Positions 23,207 to 32,189 of a stretch of DNA of 64,000 nucleotides are shown here, piece after piece; the stretch's first letter is position 1, and each line of letters starts with the position of its first letter. The notes below the pieces were generated by a model that was not told the DNA's origin, searched no databases, and was given only the letters and a program-made list of their open reading frames with translations. Where the stretch lies: the NCBI GenBank assembly GCA_946902875.1, contig OX336338.1, positions 8,609,971 to 8,673,970 on the forward strand. The letters are read 5' to 3'. This DNA comes from Nematopogon swammerdamellus (lineage: Eukaryota; Arthropoda; Insecta; Lepidoptera; Adelidae). The position numbers were made by a program, and so were the translations under genes.

Positions 23207-24831
23207 GTAATCTGGTTTACTATTAGTAGGTAGTCTGGTTTACAGGTAAGGAAACGTACCCAGTCCATTCCACATGACTGAATTGGTGGGAGAGAGGGGT
23301 TTGTCGAAATACCACGCTGGGTACACCACAGGGGGCGAGTTATTCACCATGTCACGTGGTACATTTTAATATAAGGAGGGAGCCAAAAGTGGCTGGCGGA
23401 ACCCTCGATGCGCGAGTCCAACTATAAGCTTTTGAGAAACCTTCGTACCCCAAAGTATTTCCTTTGCGCACCGTTAGGGTGTGGACAAAAACTCTAACGT
23501 TCTTGAGTGCGGACCTGTCTACCTACAGGTACCGATGATAAACCAAGGTAATTTGCGCTTTTCATAAAAAAATATTAATCAATTCTAACAGTAGCTTGGC
23601 GACTTATGAACCATTAAACATATTTTAAATATTAAACATGTTTCGAAATAAATCAACAACAAGTTCTAAACATTGTTAAATATTGAACATGTTTTGATAT
23701 TTTTTTAACAATACACATACCTATCATAGTTTTAAATTTTTTTTAACATTTTAAACAATGTTAAACTTATTATCTTTGGCAACTCTCGGTGCAGCCCGGT
23801 TTTGAACCGAGATGCGGTCGACTTCAGAGGAGGTAGCGTTACCTTTTATCGAGTGATGCGACTAGCGTGATAACAGCGTTCACCGACCGAGGGGTCCCCG
23901 TGATATGCACTTTAAGCAATCAGGAATCTGTGTTGGACGAATCAGGAACAAGCTCTATGAATACCCGTAGCTACTCACCGCGTGCGGCTGGGGAACACTG
24001 CGGAAGGATTATACGACCATAGACACAGTACACTGCTGGTTATACACAGTACAACTTATGTTCTGTGTATAACGAGTTAATTCGGCAAAGGTAAAAACAT
24101 GCAGTTTCTGTTTACTTTGGAGATGTATAAGTAATTGTATTTTCAAGAGTAAACAAGATCGTTCCTAACCTAACCTACCCCCTTACCCTCTGTAAGTATT
24201 GAAGGTATATTTAGGGAATTATTTTGTGACCTAAATACATAAAAAAATTATTATAAATTTGTGGTAGGTAGGTAGTCAATAAAGCAAGTCAAGACATTTT
24301 ATGAGCATATAGAGCAATATGTTGGGTTAATATCTAAGCCATGACAGACGAGCATGTATGAAGAACATTAAAGAGAGTGGAAGAGGCGGCAGAAGTGTCT
24401 CAGGATCGTGGCACTTGAAAATCCGTTTTCCCTGCCTACCCCACTGAGAAACAGACGTGACGATATGTATTTATCTAAGCCATTGCTGTTTGTCATGGCT
24501 AAAATATGTCTCCGTGACTCCGCCTGCGACATCAATGTTACGGAGAAAATGGCATCAAAGGCAGCCAAATCTCGCGTTGGAACTTTCCCTGGAATAACTG
24601 GTCGAAGTCCTGGACACTATGCACCAGATATAGGTAATGTAAATAGGCAGAGTGGTCAGATTTTTGAGCTTTCATGTTTATGCTGCAAATAATATTCTTG
24701 TAAGCGGTAGTATGAGTTAATTATTGGTAAGTAAGTTACTATAACAAGGTACTAACAAAACATTGTGACTTGCGAACTTTGTTTGTCAGTTCTTTTTCGC
24801 ATTGAATTTATAACTGGTGGAATTTTCGACA
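23207..24831. other. No gene seen
   Basis: 23590-23770 is a run of ATTAAACATGTTT / AACATTGTTAAA-like near-repeats. The 94-codon frame at 24408-24692 and its 66-codon antisense partner lack motifs. A short repeat, GTAGGTA..TCTGGTTTAC, is duplicated at 23203-23255. Confidence 0.35.
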
Positions 24832-24839
24832 TGTCTAAG
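24832..24839. repeat. 8-bp target site duplication, left
   Basis: TGTCTAAG directly precedes the left inverted end; the identical octamer follows the right end at 26654-26661. Confidence 0.85.
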
Positions 24840-24863
24840 CACGAGTCAGTAAGCCTGGATACG

Positions 24864-24991
24864 CTATACATAGGAGGACAGGGGTAGCCGCGCGTCGGCG
24901 CACACGCGCCAGCGCGTCAGTCTAGCGCCGGCGACCGATCTTAGTCTCCGTCCGCCGCTCAGGCGGAGCGAACGTGCGCGTCTGTCACAAA
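24864..24991 (+). promoter_or_regulatory. GC-rich leader/promoter of the P-like element
   Basis: A GC-rich segment (CGCGCGTCGGCGCACACGCG) between the left inverted end and the THAP start codon. A TCAGT initiator-like motif lies at about 24919-24923 (GCGTCAGTCTAG). No TATA box. Transcription start is inferred only. Confidence 0.45.
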
Positions 24992-25071
24992 ATGCCTCAT
25001 TGTGCAGTGCTTTGGTGCAAAAAGTCGTCGAAAAATTCAAACTTGAACACAGATGGAGTCACCTTTCACGA
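24992..25071 (+). CDS. THAP-domain first exon of a P-like transposase (partial)
   Basis: The exon encodes MPHCAVLWCKKSSKN and continues to DGVTFHE. This is the start of a THAP zinc-finger: Met-Pro-x-Cys-x4-Cys (C4, C9) and the conserved GVTFH block that precedes the second zinc ligands. THAP domains bind DNA, and in P-type transposases they recognise the element ends. The exon ends after two bases of a codon at a strong donor, GTAAGT (25072). A continuation is weakly visible at 25110-25165 (NKHRRKYVWRAL-like after a TTTCAG acceptor), where THAP proteins have a similar basic/Trp segment, but the FP of FHRFP is not clear. The remainder of the protein is not in the element. Confidence 0.8.
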
Positions 25072-25439
25072 GTAAGTACTTTCATTCAATTTGATAGCAT
25101 TTTTCGCTTGAATTTCAGTAACAAACATCGGCGTAAATATGTATGGAGAGCTCTTTTCTGCTTACCCACCATAGGTCGACTATCGTGTTGGATGCAGTTA
25201 GCTCTTGTAATTTTTTTTGTTTATTGATAAATATGTATGTTAAATGTATACAGATATTTCATGCATTCTGCCTTATTGCCAAAGGACATTTCTTCTAGTC
25301 AACCTCAGCAGGTTTCCTCGTTCAATATTCGTTTATCGCGCTTTTTTCATTCAACCAGTACCTACCGGTTTTTACTTTTGAGCGACTCTAAAGGAATTAA
25401 TTTCTTTAGGTCATGCGTCTACCGGGAATTAGTCTTGTT

Positions 25440-25740
25440 ATGCTTAGCATTAACAAAATTAATTCATAATGAATACCCCGTTAGCATTTAGCACTGCTAA
25501 GCGCCCTGATGAATAAAAATTAATGCTAAATGCTAAGCAATAATCACATTTAATTTTAGTTAGCATTGCTGTTTCGTTCGTAAAACTTTGTTGGTTCGTT
25601 TGTTTTGGAACGCACAAAGCAATGAAGTATGAGCTATTTATCTGTAGTACTGCTAAATGCTAAATGCTATATAGCGCCTGCGCTCCGCTGCTAGCTAGCT
25701 AGCTAGCATCTAAATGCGAAATGCGATGCGATCATGCGAG
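25440..25740. repeat. GCTAA/TTAGC-rich internal block of the P-like element
   Basis: Many near-copies of ATGCTAAATGCTAA and its complement, plus (GCTA)4 near 25691-25707. These may be subterminal/internal repeat sites or simple decay. Confidence 0.55.
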
Positions 25741-25889
25741 TGAGGGGTCGGAATTATCATCTGTCACGTGATCATTAGTTTTGGTCATATCTACAGAACC
25801 ACTGGACTTAGACCCATCGTGTTGGTACTCAAACTGAACGTCTCGATGAGATCTACCCATCTATCACGTGATAATTTGTTTTGGTCATA

Positions 25890-26017
25890 CCTGGAAAACC
25901 TCATTTTACCGTAAAAAAATTAAATATCCAGGTGGGTATGGCTGGTTAGTTTGTTAAAAAAGGCAAAGCCTGGAAAACCTCATTTTACCGTAAAAAAATT
26001 AAATATCGAGGTGGGTA
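25890..26017 (+). repeat. 49-bp direct repeat inside the P-like element
   Basis: 25890-25938 and 25969-26017 are identical except for one base near the end (CCTGGAAAACCTCATTTTAC.. to AGGTGGGTA), giving a 79-bp period. A looser preceding repeat, TCACGTGAT.ATT..TTTTGGTCATA, occurs at about 25764 and 25864. Confidence 0.9.
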
Positions 26018-26653
26018 CTCATAAATTTTTTATGGTAGGGTAGATTTTCGCGAATTTTTCGCGAAGTCATATTGCAATATAATTTGTCATATCGTTGGCT
26101 AAGTAATTAGCAAATAGTTGTTAATAATATAATTATTTTTTTTTGGTTACAAAACTTTTCGACTTTCTAACATTATTTTTTTAATTTTGGAAAATTCCAA
26201 TAACAAATACTCCAATAAGATAATACCAATGTACGAGGTCTTACATATCATTGTTTTGGAAATTTTATGTAGATTTATAATAAAGTATCCGAGGTATCTC
26301 AGAACTTAGAACTATTATCGTGTTTATGCGAAAATCTGCAAATTCGCAAAATTGTGAAAGGGGCGTTGGCTTTGTTCATTTAAGAGAAAGTTATATTATT
26401 CCCTTGATGTAAAGAAGGGTTAAATATTGTTAAATCCGTTTCATCTTTTCATCGCGAATCGACACAATGAGCGACTTATTGTATGAATCCCGTTCAAACG
26501 TATGGAAGACTGGCGTCACTTGGCTACCTACTCGCTCGGCCAATCACGGCGTTCCATGCGCCGCTCCCGCCTCAGACTTCACACCCCTTTGGCGGCTACT
26601 TCGGTTCTCATACAAACGATGCCGTATTTCGTATCCAGGCTTACTGACTCGTG

Positions 26654-26661
26654 TGTCTAAG
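26654..26661. repeat. 8-bp target site duplication, right
   Basis: TGTCTAAG, identical to 24832-24839. Confidence 0.85.
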
Positions 26662-27003
26662 GGTAGGTTACCTACTTATGGATGAAATTATACAATAAAC
26701 AATAAACAGTTCGAACATCACCAAACTGCAACTGCGTGAGCCTATTGTCGTGCGTTGGGCGTTTTCGCGGAATAGACATTGAAGTCTCCGGGTAGCACGA
26801 GGGGCGGCTGCTGTACACCGTTGTCGCGTTCCGCTCCACTAGACTTCTGATTGGCCGATGCACTCGAGCGCGGTGTTCAGCAAGCAATGAGGCTACCTGT
26901 ACGCGGTGACCCACCGAACTTCGGCCAGCTGCAGCGCCGTACACTCACAGCGCAGTGTCCACCGTCGGCGCGCCTGCGCTGTCCCTACACCACTCCTGGA
27001 AAC
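26662..27003. other. No gene seen; GC-rich flank of a SINE
   Basis: Overlapping frames on both strands continue into the SINE below and are not supported as genes. Confidence 0.35.
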
Positions 27004-27412
27004 AAGCGGCGGGTGGCAGAGTGGTTTGGGCATCGGCTTCTCATGCGAGAGGTTCGAGGTTCGAATCCGGCCGGCGTGTACCAATGAGTTTTTTCTGACG
27101 AAAAAATTTACGTGCATACCTACACCTGCTGCTTCACCGTTCGGAACCGGTGTAAAACTGTAGGTCCCTTCCCTTGCCCCTTACTGGGTGGTAGGCTCAA
27201 ATTGTAGCCGACTGGGTTGGTACCCCGTACTGGATGTAAGATGGCCGCATAGCAGCCTCGGTTGTGTTCTCCTCTAGTCCAGTATAGCTAGCAATTCAGG
27301 GAAGTCTCCGGTATGGCACCTACCTTCTCGAAGGTTATATTGGCTGGTCGGAGCATGCGCTTTGGCCCCTCCGAGTCAGCCACCCATAAACGGATTACAT
27401 AAAAAAAAAATC
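27004..27412 (+). mobile_element. tRNA-headed SINE
   Basis: The head GGTGGCAGAGTGGTTTGGGC (A-box-like) and GAGGTTCGAATCCGGCC (B-box) are tRNA-derived, but the acceptor stem does not pair, so it is not a tRNA gene. The body, GTAAAACTGTAGGTCCCTTC and GGGTTGGTACC, is shared with the 5S-headed SINE, and the tail ends in an A-run after CGGATTACAT. A second tRNA-headed copy is at 40125-40310. Confidence 0.8.
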
Positions 27413-27669
27413 TTGCACGAGCTCCGACTTGACGTACTGTAAACTTCCAACTTCCTTTTTGGTCCGTGACAGTACGCCAAGGATCTCCAGCCCGGCTTGG
27501 ACACTCCCATCAGCGTACTCTCCCGTTTAGCCACTTGCGACTGTGAAACACTTTTTCAAACTGTAAAACATCTTGTTGACAGCTCACAATTCGGAACACA
27601 GTCTAGAATTAGGTTTCGTCTTCACCTCTTTGAGGTGCAGAACCTAAAAACAGTGATTCAGATACAGAT
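27413..27669. other. No gene seen
   Basis: Non-coding by eye; leads into an ATTGT microsatellite. Confidence 0.3.
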
Positions 27670-28330
27670 TCAGATATTGTATTGTATTGTATTGTATTGT
27701 TTATTGATCATTCATATGGCAGTTAGACTGCTCTCGAACTTGTCACAATTTGTTCTATCCGGTTCGATTACACCCACGAAGAAGAACCGACAAGAAACTT
27801 CGCAGGGTATTTTTTAAACATATTTTTACAAGAATTTAGTGACTAGCCACATAATAACACCGCCCATAGTCTATCTAAAACACAGCTTGAGAGCAAGATT
27901 AACAATTTTGCTGAGAGTTCTGACTACAAAGACTTATTAATTAAGTGAATCAGGTGTAAAGAGCCTTTGTCAAACTTTGATACGTAATTTGTATCAACAT
28001 AACTATGTTAGTATATTAAACTACAATGTAGTATAATTGTATTGTCAAAAATAAAAAAATAAAAATATATGAATATTTAAGATACTTGAAGTATCAAGTT
28101 GTCAATGGGTTAATAAAGTTGAGGTACTAATGGTACCTAGTCAAGAGTTAATATTGTTTGTAAAAAATACAATTGTCAAAAACCAAAAAAATATTAATAT
28201 ATATATATGTTTATATATAATAAAATATTATCATACTTGAAGTATCAAGTTGTCAATATGGGTTAATATAATTATTGAGGTACAAATGGTACCTAGTCAA
28301 GTATTAACTAATTATGCAGTCAGAAACTCA
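27670..28330. repeat. ATTGT microsatellite plus a twofold tandem duplication
   Basis: (TATTG)n at about 27677-27702 resembles the start of LINE-tail repeats. Further on, blocks near 28035-28150 and 28165-28320 share ATACTTGAAGTATCAAGTTG and GGTACCTAGTCAAG, giving a period of about 160-170 bp. Confidence 0.6.
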
Positions 28331-28725
28331 AGATATGATTTTATCAGCTAAGGCCTCCTTTACACTGTAGTAGGCTTTCTTTGCAAGGGTAGATTTTAAG
28401 TGTTTCTTAAAAAAAGGATCATTAAGATTTTTTACCTCTTCGGGTCTATCTATCTCTCTATATGTATTTGGCCGTAACTAACACACAGCGTTAACAATAT
28501 TTAACCATACTGTAGTTCGTCATTGAACACACAGTGTGATTCGTGGCGTTTTCTACGAAAATAAATATTTATGTGGCTTAAAAAATTACAAGGGTTAATT
28601 TCCACAGCTTTATCTATTTCAATCTCGTCAGCTTACTTCACTCCACACTTACACACACACACACTAGCAACTGTGGTCTCTTACACAATACAATCCCGCG
28701 CGTGCCGCAGCCAGACCTGGCGCGG

Positions 28726-28730
28726 CGGCG
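28726..28730. repeat. Possible 5-bp target duplication, left (CGGCG)
   Basis: CGGCG precedes CACTATGG and also follows the right end at 30801-30805. The local CGG-repeat makes chance agreement possible. Confidence 0.35.
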
Positions 28731-29274
28731 CACTATGGGCCAAAGTGCCACTTTTCGGTCATAAATCTGTATCTCCTAAACTAGAAGACCTTTATTTACA
28801 ATTTTTTTTATGGTATTACTTGAATAGTTACTCTTCAAAAAAACAGTAACATTTGATTGCAAATAATATTTATTATTAATAAAAAAAAATCCTAAAATAC
28901 TAAATAATTTATTTCTAAACTATGAAAATAAGATAAAAAATTATTATGTACATTTACCAATAAAGTATAAACTTTTATATAATATTCACTAATAAAAACA
29001 TTTTTGTACCTATATTGTAATAAATTAAAAATTAATCATTAAATAATTAAACGCATTAAATGCGCTTACAGGACAGCATCTGTTTTTTGCTTCCTGAATT
29101 TTATTATAAGAAGGGAAGACGATGGAATATCTTTCCAATAAACAGCTTCTCAAATATTGTTATTGCAATTTAGTCAGATCTAAATCTACGAAGACACTAA
29201 AGCTTCATCGCCGTCGTTGAATTGAAACAATTTAGCAGAATTTCCTTTGATAATTTCATTGCAGTTTTTCTTGT

Positions 29275-29280
29275 TTTATT
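29275..29280 (-). terminator. Polyadenylation signal AATAAA
   Basis: AATAAA on the minus strand shortly after the stop codon at 29301-29303. Confidence 0.5.
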
Positions 29281-29300
29281 GAGTTACGTTACGATACGTA

Positions 29301-29451
29301 TTATTTTATCAGTGGGGCTTCGTCTTTTTCGCCAATTGAATTCAGTCCTTTAATGTACTCGTATGAAGGATAGACGTTGTCCAAACCAGATTCCCCAAAA
29401 AGTTTCACAGGTTTACGATTTTGTGTCCTCTCTGGTGAAATTGCGTAGTAA
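29301..29451 (-). CDS. Orphan terminal exon, unknown protein (partial)
   Basis: On the minus strand the frame reads SYYAISPERTQNRKPVKLF and later LDNVYPSYEYIKGLNSIGEK before ending DEAPLIK-stop (stop codon at 29301-29303). Composition is that of real protein, not AT-derived low complexity, and an AATAAA signal lies 21 bases past the stop (29275-29280, minus strand). A plausible acceptor (TGTTTCTTGAAAAG) would start the exon at 29451; the frame itself stays open to 29510. I do not recognise the protein. It could be the last exon of a host gene whose upstream exons lie beyond the nested repeats or outside the window, or a captured or decayed transposon gene. No upstream exon could be identified on the minus strand between 29510 and 31000. 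Confidence 0.5.
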
Positions 29452-29510
29452 CTTTTCAAGAAACACAGTGGATAGCTCACCTTAAGAATACTTGTAAGAC
29501 GCCATATCGT

Positions 29511-29862
29511 TTAAGAAAGACTACACTGCACTCATCTGGCACGAATATTCAGGCAGTACAATGTGTAAATGTACCACCCCTCACAGAATGGCTTATATTC
29601 GTTCGTACGAAAAATAATATGGCGTGTGCATCATATCTCCTTACACTCTGTGGTTCAGAAATTGTGTTCAAAACATCAAATAACACAAAAACACACCTGG
29701 CGTAAATACATATATAATCATATCATAGTTTTAACCGCAATTGTTTCCATTACGAAGTAGCTATACCGTGAGAATGCTGAGGTTGTAGTGTACTTTCTTT
29801 GCATAATTTATACAATCAGTACTCTTAAGTTAACTTTTCAAATAAAATCATTTAAAATCAGC
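29511..29862. other. No gene seen
   Basis: Searched for upstream exons of the minus-strand frame; none convincing. Confidence 0.3.
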
Positions 29863-30212
29863 CTCGGTCGCTCAGTGGTGCGGTCGGTCGACTGTTGTTA
29901 GAGACGGAAGTAAACTTTCTTCATACTCCATACAAAATCGTATTTCGGCATTTATGTTATCTCGCCCCCTAGACCTTATCCGATTTTTAAAATTTTTTTT
30001 AGTAGGTAGCATTTATCCCGTCCGGGTTGGTACCACCGCACTGAATGAAACATCGGTCGAAACCGCTATGTAAATAGTTCGTGTTTTCCGTCCAGTTCAG
30101 TGTAAACGATATGAAATGAAGGGAAGCATTGACATGGCACCTAGTTCACACGGAGTTTATGGGCTGACATCACGGATGTTGTAGGAGGTATAGCAAACCG
30201 TGTCAGTTTCCA
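29863..30212 (+). mobile_element. SINE with interrupted body (copy)
   Basis: CGGTCGCTCAGTGGTGCGGT and GGTCGACTGTTGTTA form the head. The 5S-like part is replaced by unrelated sequence (29902-30003), after which the body resumes at CCGTCCGGGTTGGTACCACC and runs to GCAAACCGTGTCAGTTTCCA plus A-run. Confidence 0.75.
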
Positions 30213-31060
30213 TAAAAAAAATTAATAAAATAAAATTTAAAAAAATTCGTTCAAGCGAACGCTCCGAGCACGCATATTTTTTTAATTTTCGTGCCAATTT
30301 GCAGAGTTTTGCAGAAAGTTGTTTATTAATTCTAAATAAACAGTGTACTGGCTGTATAAAACCATTATAATATTCACCCGGGCAGACCCTGATACCATTT
30401 GAAAGCTTAGATGAAAATTGTAGTTTTAGATAAATTTCGCGTTTTCGTTAGTGCTTTAAATGAGGGATGGTATCTTTAAAAAACCCATCACAGTTACCAC
30501 TACCTAAAAGCCCAAGAAGTATTCTTTTCGAATATGTATGGGTTTCTATATGTTTACCTAAGTATTTTTTGAGAAAAATATACATAAATATGCGCTCCCT
30601 TAATATGCGGATGTTTGCGCAAAGAATTTGTTCAACTTTCAAGAGTCATATAACCGAGGAAAGTCAACTAAAATCTAAAATATGTACGTATAAAATAAGT
30701 ACCTTTCATGGCCTATCGAACCCACTATATTTCATTACCCCAGGTGGTATGTTGCCAAAACCATTTTTGACATTTGCTTGTATGGGGCCTGTCCATAGTG
30801 CGGCGGCGCGGCGTGGCGGTATAAAGACCCGGCGGCGCTGCAGCGCTGTGATAACCTCGGTGGTGATAACAGTGCAGGTTCGACTGAACATGACTGAACT
30901 GACAGAATAGCAGAATATTTTAACTGACTTGCTGGCATGCTTGCTGACCAGTGACCATTCTGAATTCTCAGCAAAACATTCAAGATTTCCGTGAAATTTA
31001 TGTTATTATCAGTAAGTAATCGAAGCAGAGCATACCCACTTAGTGTAGAAATATAATTTA
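30213..31060. other. No gene seen
   Basis: The 147-codon plus-strand frame at 30467-30910 crosses the candidate element border at 30800 and changes composition there, so it is not called. 30795-30880 is GC-rich (CGGCGGCGCGGCGTGGCGG). Confidence 0.35.
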
Positions 31061-31061
31061 T

Positions 31062-31425
31062 TAATTAGGGTTCCGTCGTACAGGACAGGACCATATTACT
31101 ATGCCAACGCCGTCTGTCTGTCTGCCTGTCTGTCCGTCTGTCAGTCCGAGGGCTGTATTTCTTGAACCGTAATAGATAGCCTGTTGAAATTTTCACAGAA
31201 TATGTGTTATTATTATGGCCGATATAACAACAAATAATAAAAATAAGAGAAATTAAAAAATTGGGGTTTCCATTACAAGAAAGTAAAAAGTGTATGTGCG
31301 CCATCTACCGAAAACTGTATGAAGCATTTTAACTAATCCATAGATGGCGTGAGTGGCGCTGACCATGACATGGCGATACGGAACTCTCGGTGCGGGAGTT
31401 CGACTCGCACTTGGCCGGTTTTTTT
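31062..31425 (+). repeat. Family C, nearly complete copy
   Basis: From TTAGGGTTCCGTCGTACAGG through (GTCT)n, ATTTTCACAGAATATGTG, CGCCATCTACCGAAAACTG, to CTCGCACTTGGCCGGTTTTT. Confidence 0.85.
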
Positions 31426-31783
31426 TTCTTAAGATTTCACTCTTTTGAACCTCCGACGCAAAAAACGGAGGGGTGTTATAAGTTTGACGCGTGAGAGGGT
31501 GTGTGTGTGAGGGTGAGAGAGGGTGTGTATGTGTATGTGTGTATCTGTATGTGGCATCGTAGCTCCCAAACGGATGGACCAATTTGGATGCGTTTTTTTA
31601 TTAGGAGGCTTGTTTAATCGGGATGGTTCTTATTCTTGATGTTTGTAATCAAGTAATAATTAAGTATTAAAAAAAAATATTATCTTAAAAAGTGGCCCGA
31701 TTTGCATGCGGCTTTTTTAAAAAAAGCTTGAAATAAAAGTTAAATTACAAATTTTAAAAACCCCCGACCATTAAAAAGTAAAA
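31426..31783. other. No gene seen; GT-rich microsatellite
   Basis: A (GT)n/(GAGAGG)n tract at 31493-31550. No coding signal. Confidence 0.4.
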
Positions 31784-31915
31784 AATAATTTCCGTTGACT
31801 TCCTTAAAGGAGTCGGGGGACCGCTAAGTGAATAAAATATAAAAACTCAGAGCTGCGCGGGAATTTACTTAGCGGTCCACCGACGCCTTTAAGTAAGTCA
31901 ACGGAAAGAATTTTT
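31784..31915. mobile_element. Foldback MITE family G (copy 1)
   Basis: The arms AATAATTTCCGTTGACTTCC..GGGGGACCGCTAAGT and the reverse complement ACTTAGCGGTCCACCGACGC.. enclose a short loop with AAAATATAAAAACTCAGAG. A second copy in opposite orientation is at 59574-59726. Confidence 0.8.
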
Positions 31916-32111
31916 CAGATATAACATAATCGCGGATATGTCAGCAACAGAGTTTTAGATTGAAGGCACGAACGCTGATAAAGCTTGCGCGTGGAATGTA
32001 CACTGACCGTGCGTGCGATTATCTGACAAATCTCCTCTATGGATTAACATTTTCTCACATAGGTATTTACAACAACATTTAAAAGTGCACGTTCATTTGA
32101 TTATGGGTTTA

Positions 32112-32146
32112 TATAAAAAGCGTACTGCGATCGATTTGTCTTCAGT
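32112..32146 (+). promoter_or_regulatory. Core promoter of small gene 1 (TATA + TCAGT initiator)
   Basis: TATAAAAAGCGTACTGCGAT at 32112 is followed by a TCAGT initiator at 32142-32146, with the TATA box 32 bp upstream of the initiator A (32144). The same sequence and spacing occur at 36551-36585. Confidence 0.75.
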
Positions 32147-32174
32147 GTCCTCTCGTGACGACCGAGGCTTGTGG

Positions 32175-32189
32175 ATGAAGTCGAGATGA
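32175..32189 (+). promoter_or_regulatory. Minimal upstream ORF overlapping the start of gene 1
   Basis: ATGAAGTCGAGATGA encodes four residues, and its stop TGA overlaps the main start codon as ATGA. It is the first ATG after the inferred cap site and could lower or tune translation. Absent from the paralogue. Confidence 0.45.

Larger units (their letters stand above)
24840..26653. mobile_element. P-element-like DNA transposon, internally deleted
   Basis: The 24-bp perfect terminal inverted repeats (24840-24863 and 26630-26653, starting CACGAGTCAGTAAGCCTGGA) are flanked by an exact 8-bp duplication, TGTCTAAG. An 8-bp duplication, CA-starting ends and a THAP-domain first exon just inside the left end are all characters of the P superfamily. 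The element is 1,814 bp, too short for a P transposase, and no RNase H-like domain is seen; the interior is AT-rich with repeated blocks. It is most likely a non-autonomous derivative of a larger P-like element. The perfect ends suggest a fairly recent insertion. Confidence 0.85.
28731..30800. mobile_element. Candidate Transib-like element with CACTATGG ends
   Basis: The left end reads CACTATGGGCCAAAGTGCC inward; the right end reads CACTATGGACAGGCCCCAT inward. Both sit against CGGCG. Transib elements typically begin with CAC(A/T)ATG and make GC-rich 5-bp duplications, so the borders fit. Only about 8 bp are clearly inverted, and no transposase is seen inside. The interior holds a nested SINE and an orphan terminal exon. 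Treat as a hypothesis. Confidence 0.35.

Noticed and set aside
24408..24692. 94-codon frame left of the P-like element
   Set aside because: No motif, and a similar-sized frame exists on the opposite strand.
27004..27090. Possible tRNA gene (A-box and B-box present)
   Set aside because: The acceptor stem does not pair, and the same body and tail follow it as in other SINE copies; it is a SINE head.
30467..30910. 147-codon plus-strand frame
   Set aside because: It crosses a probable transposon border at 30800 with a sharp composition change; no domain seen.
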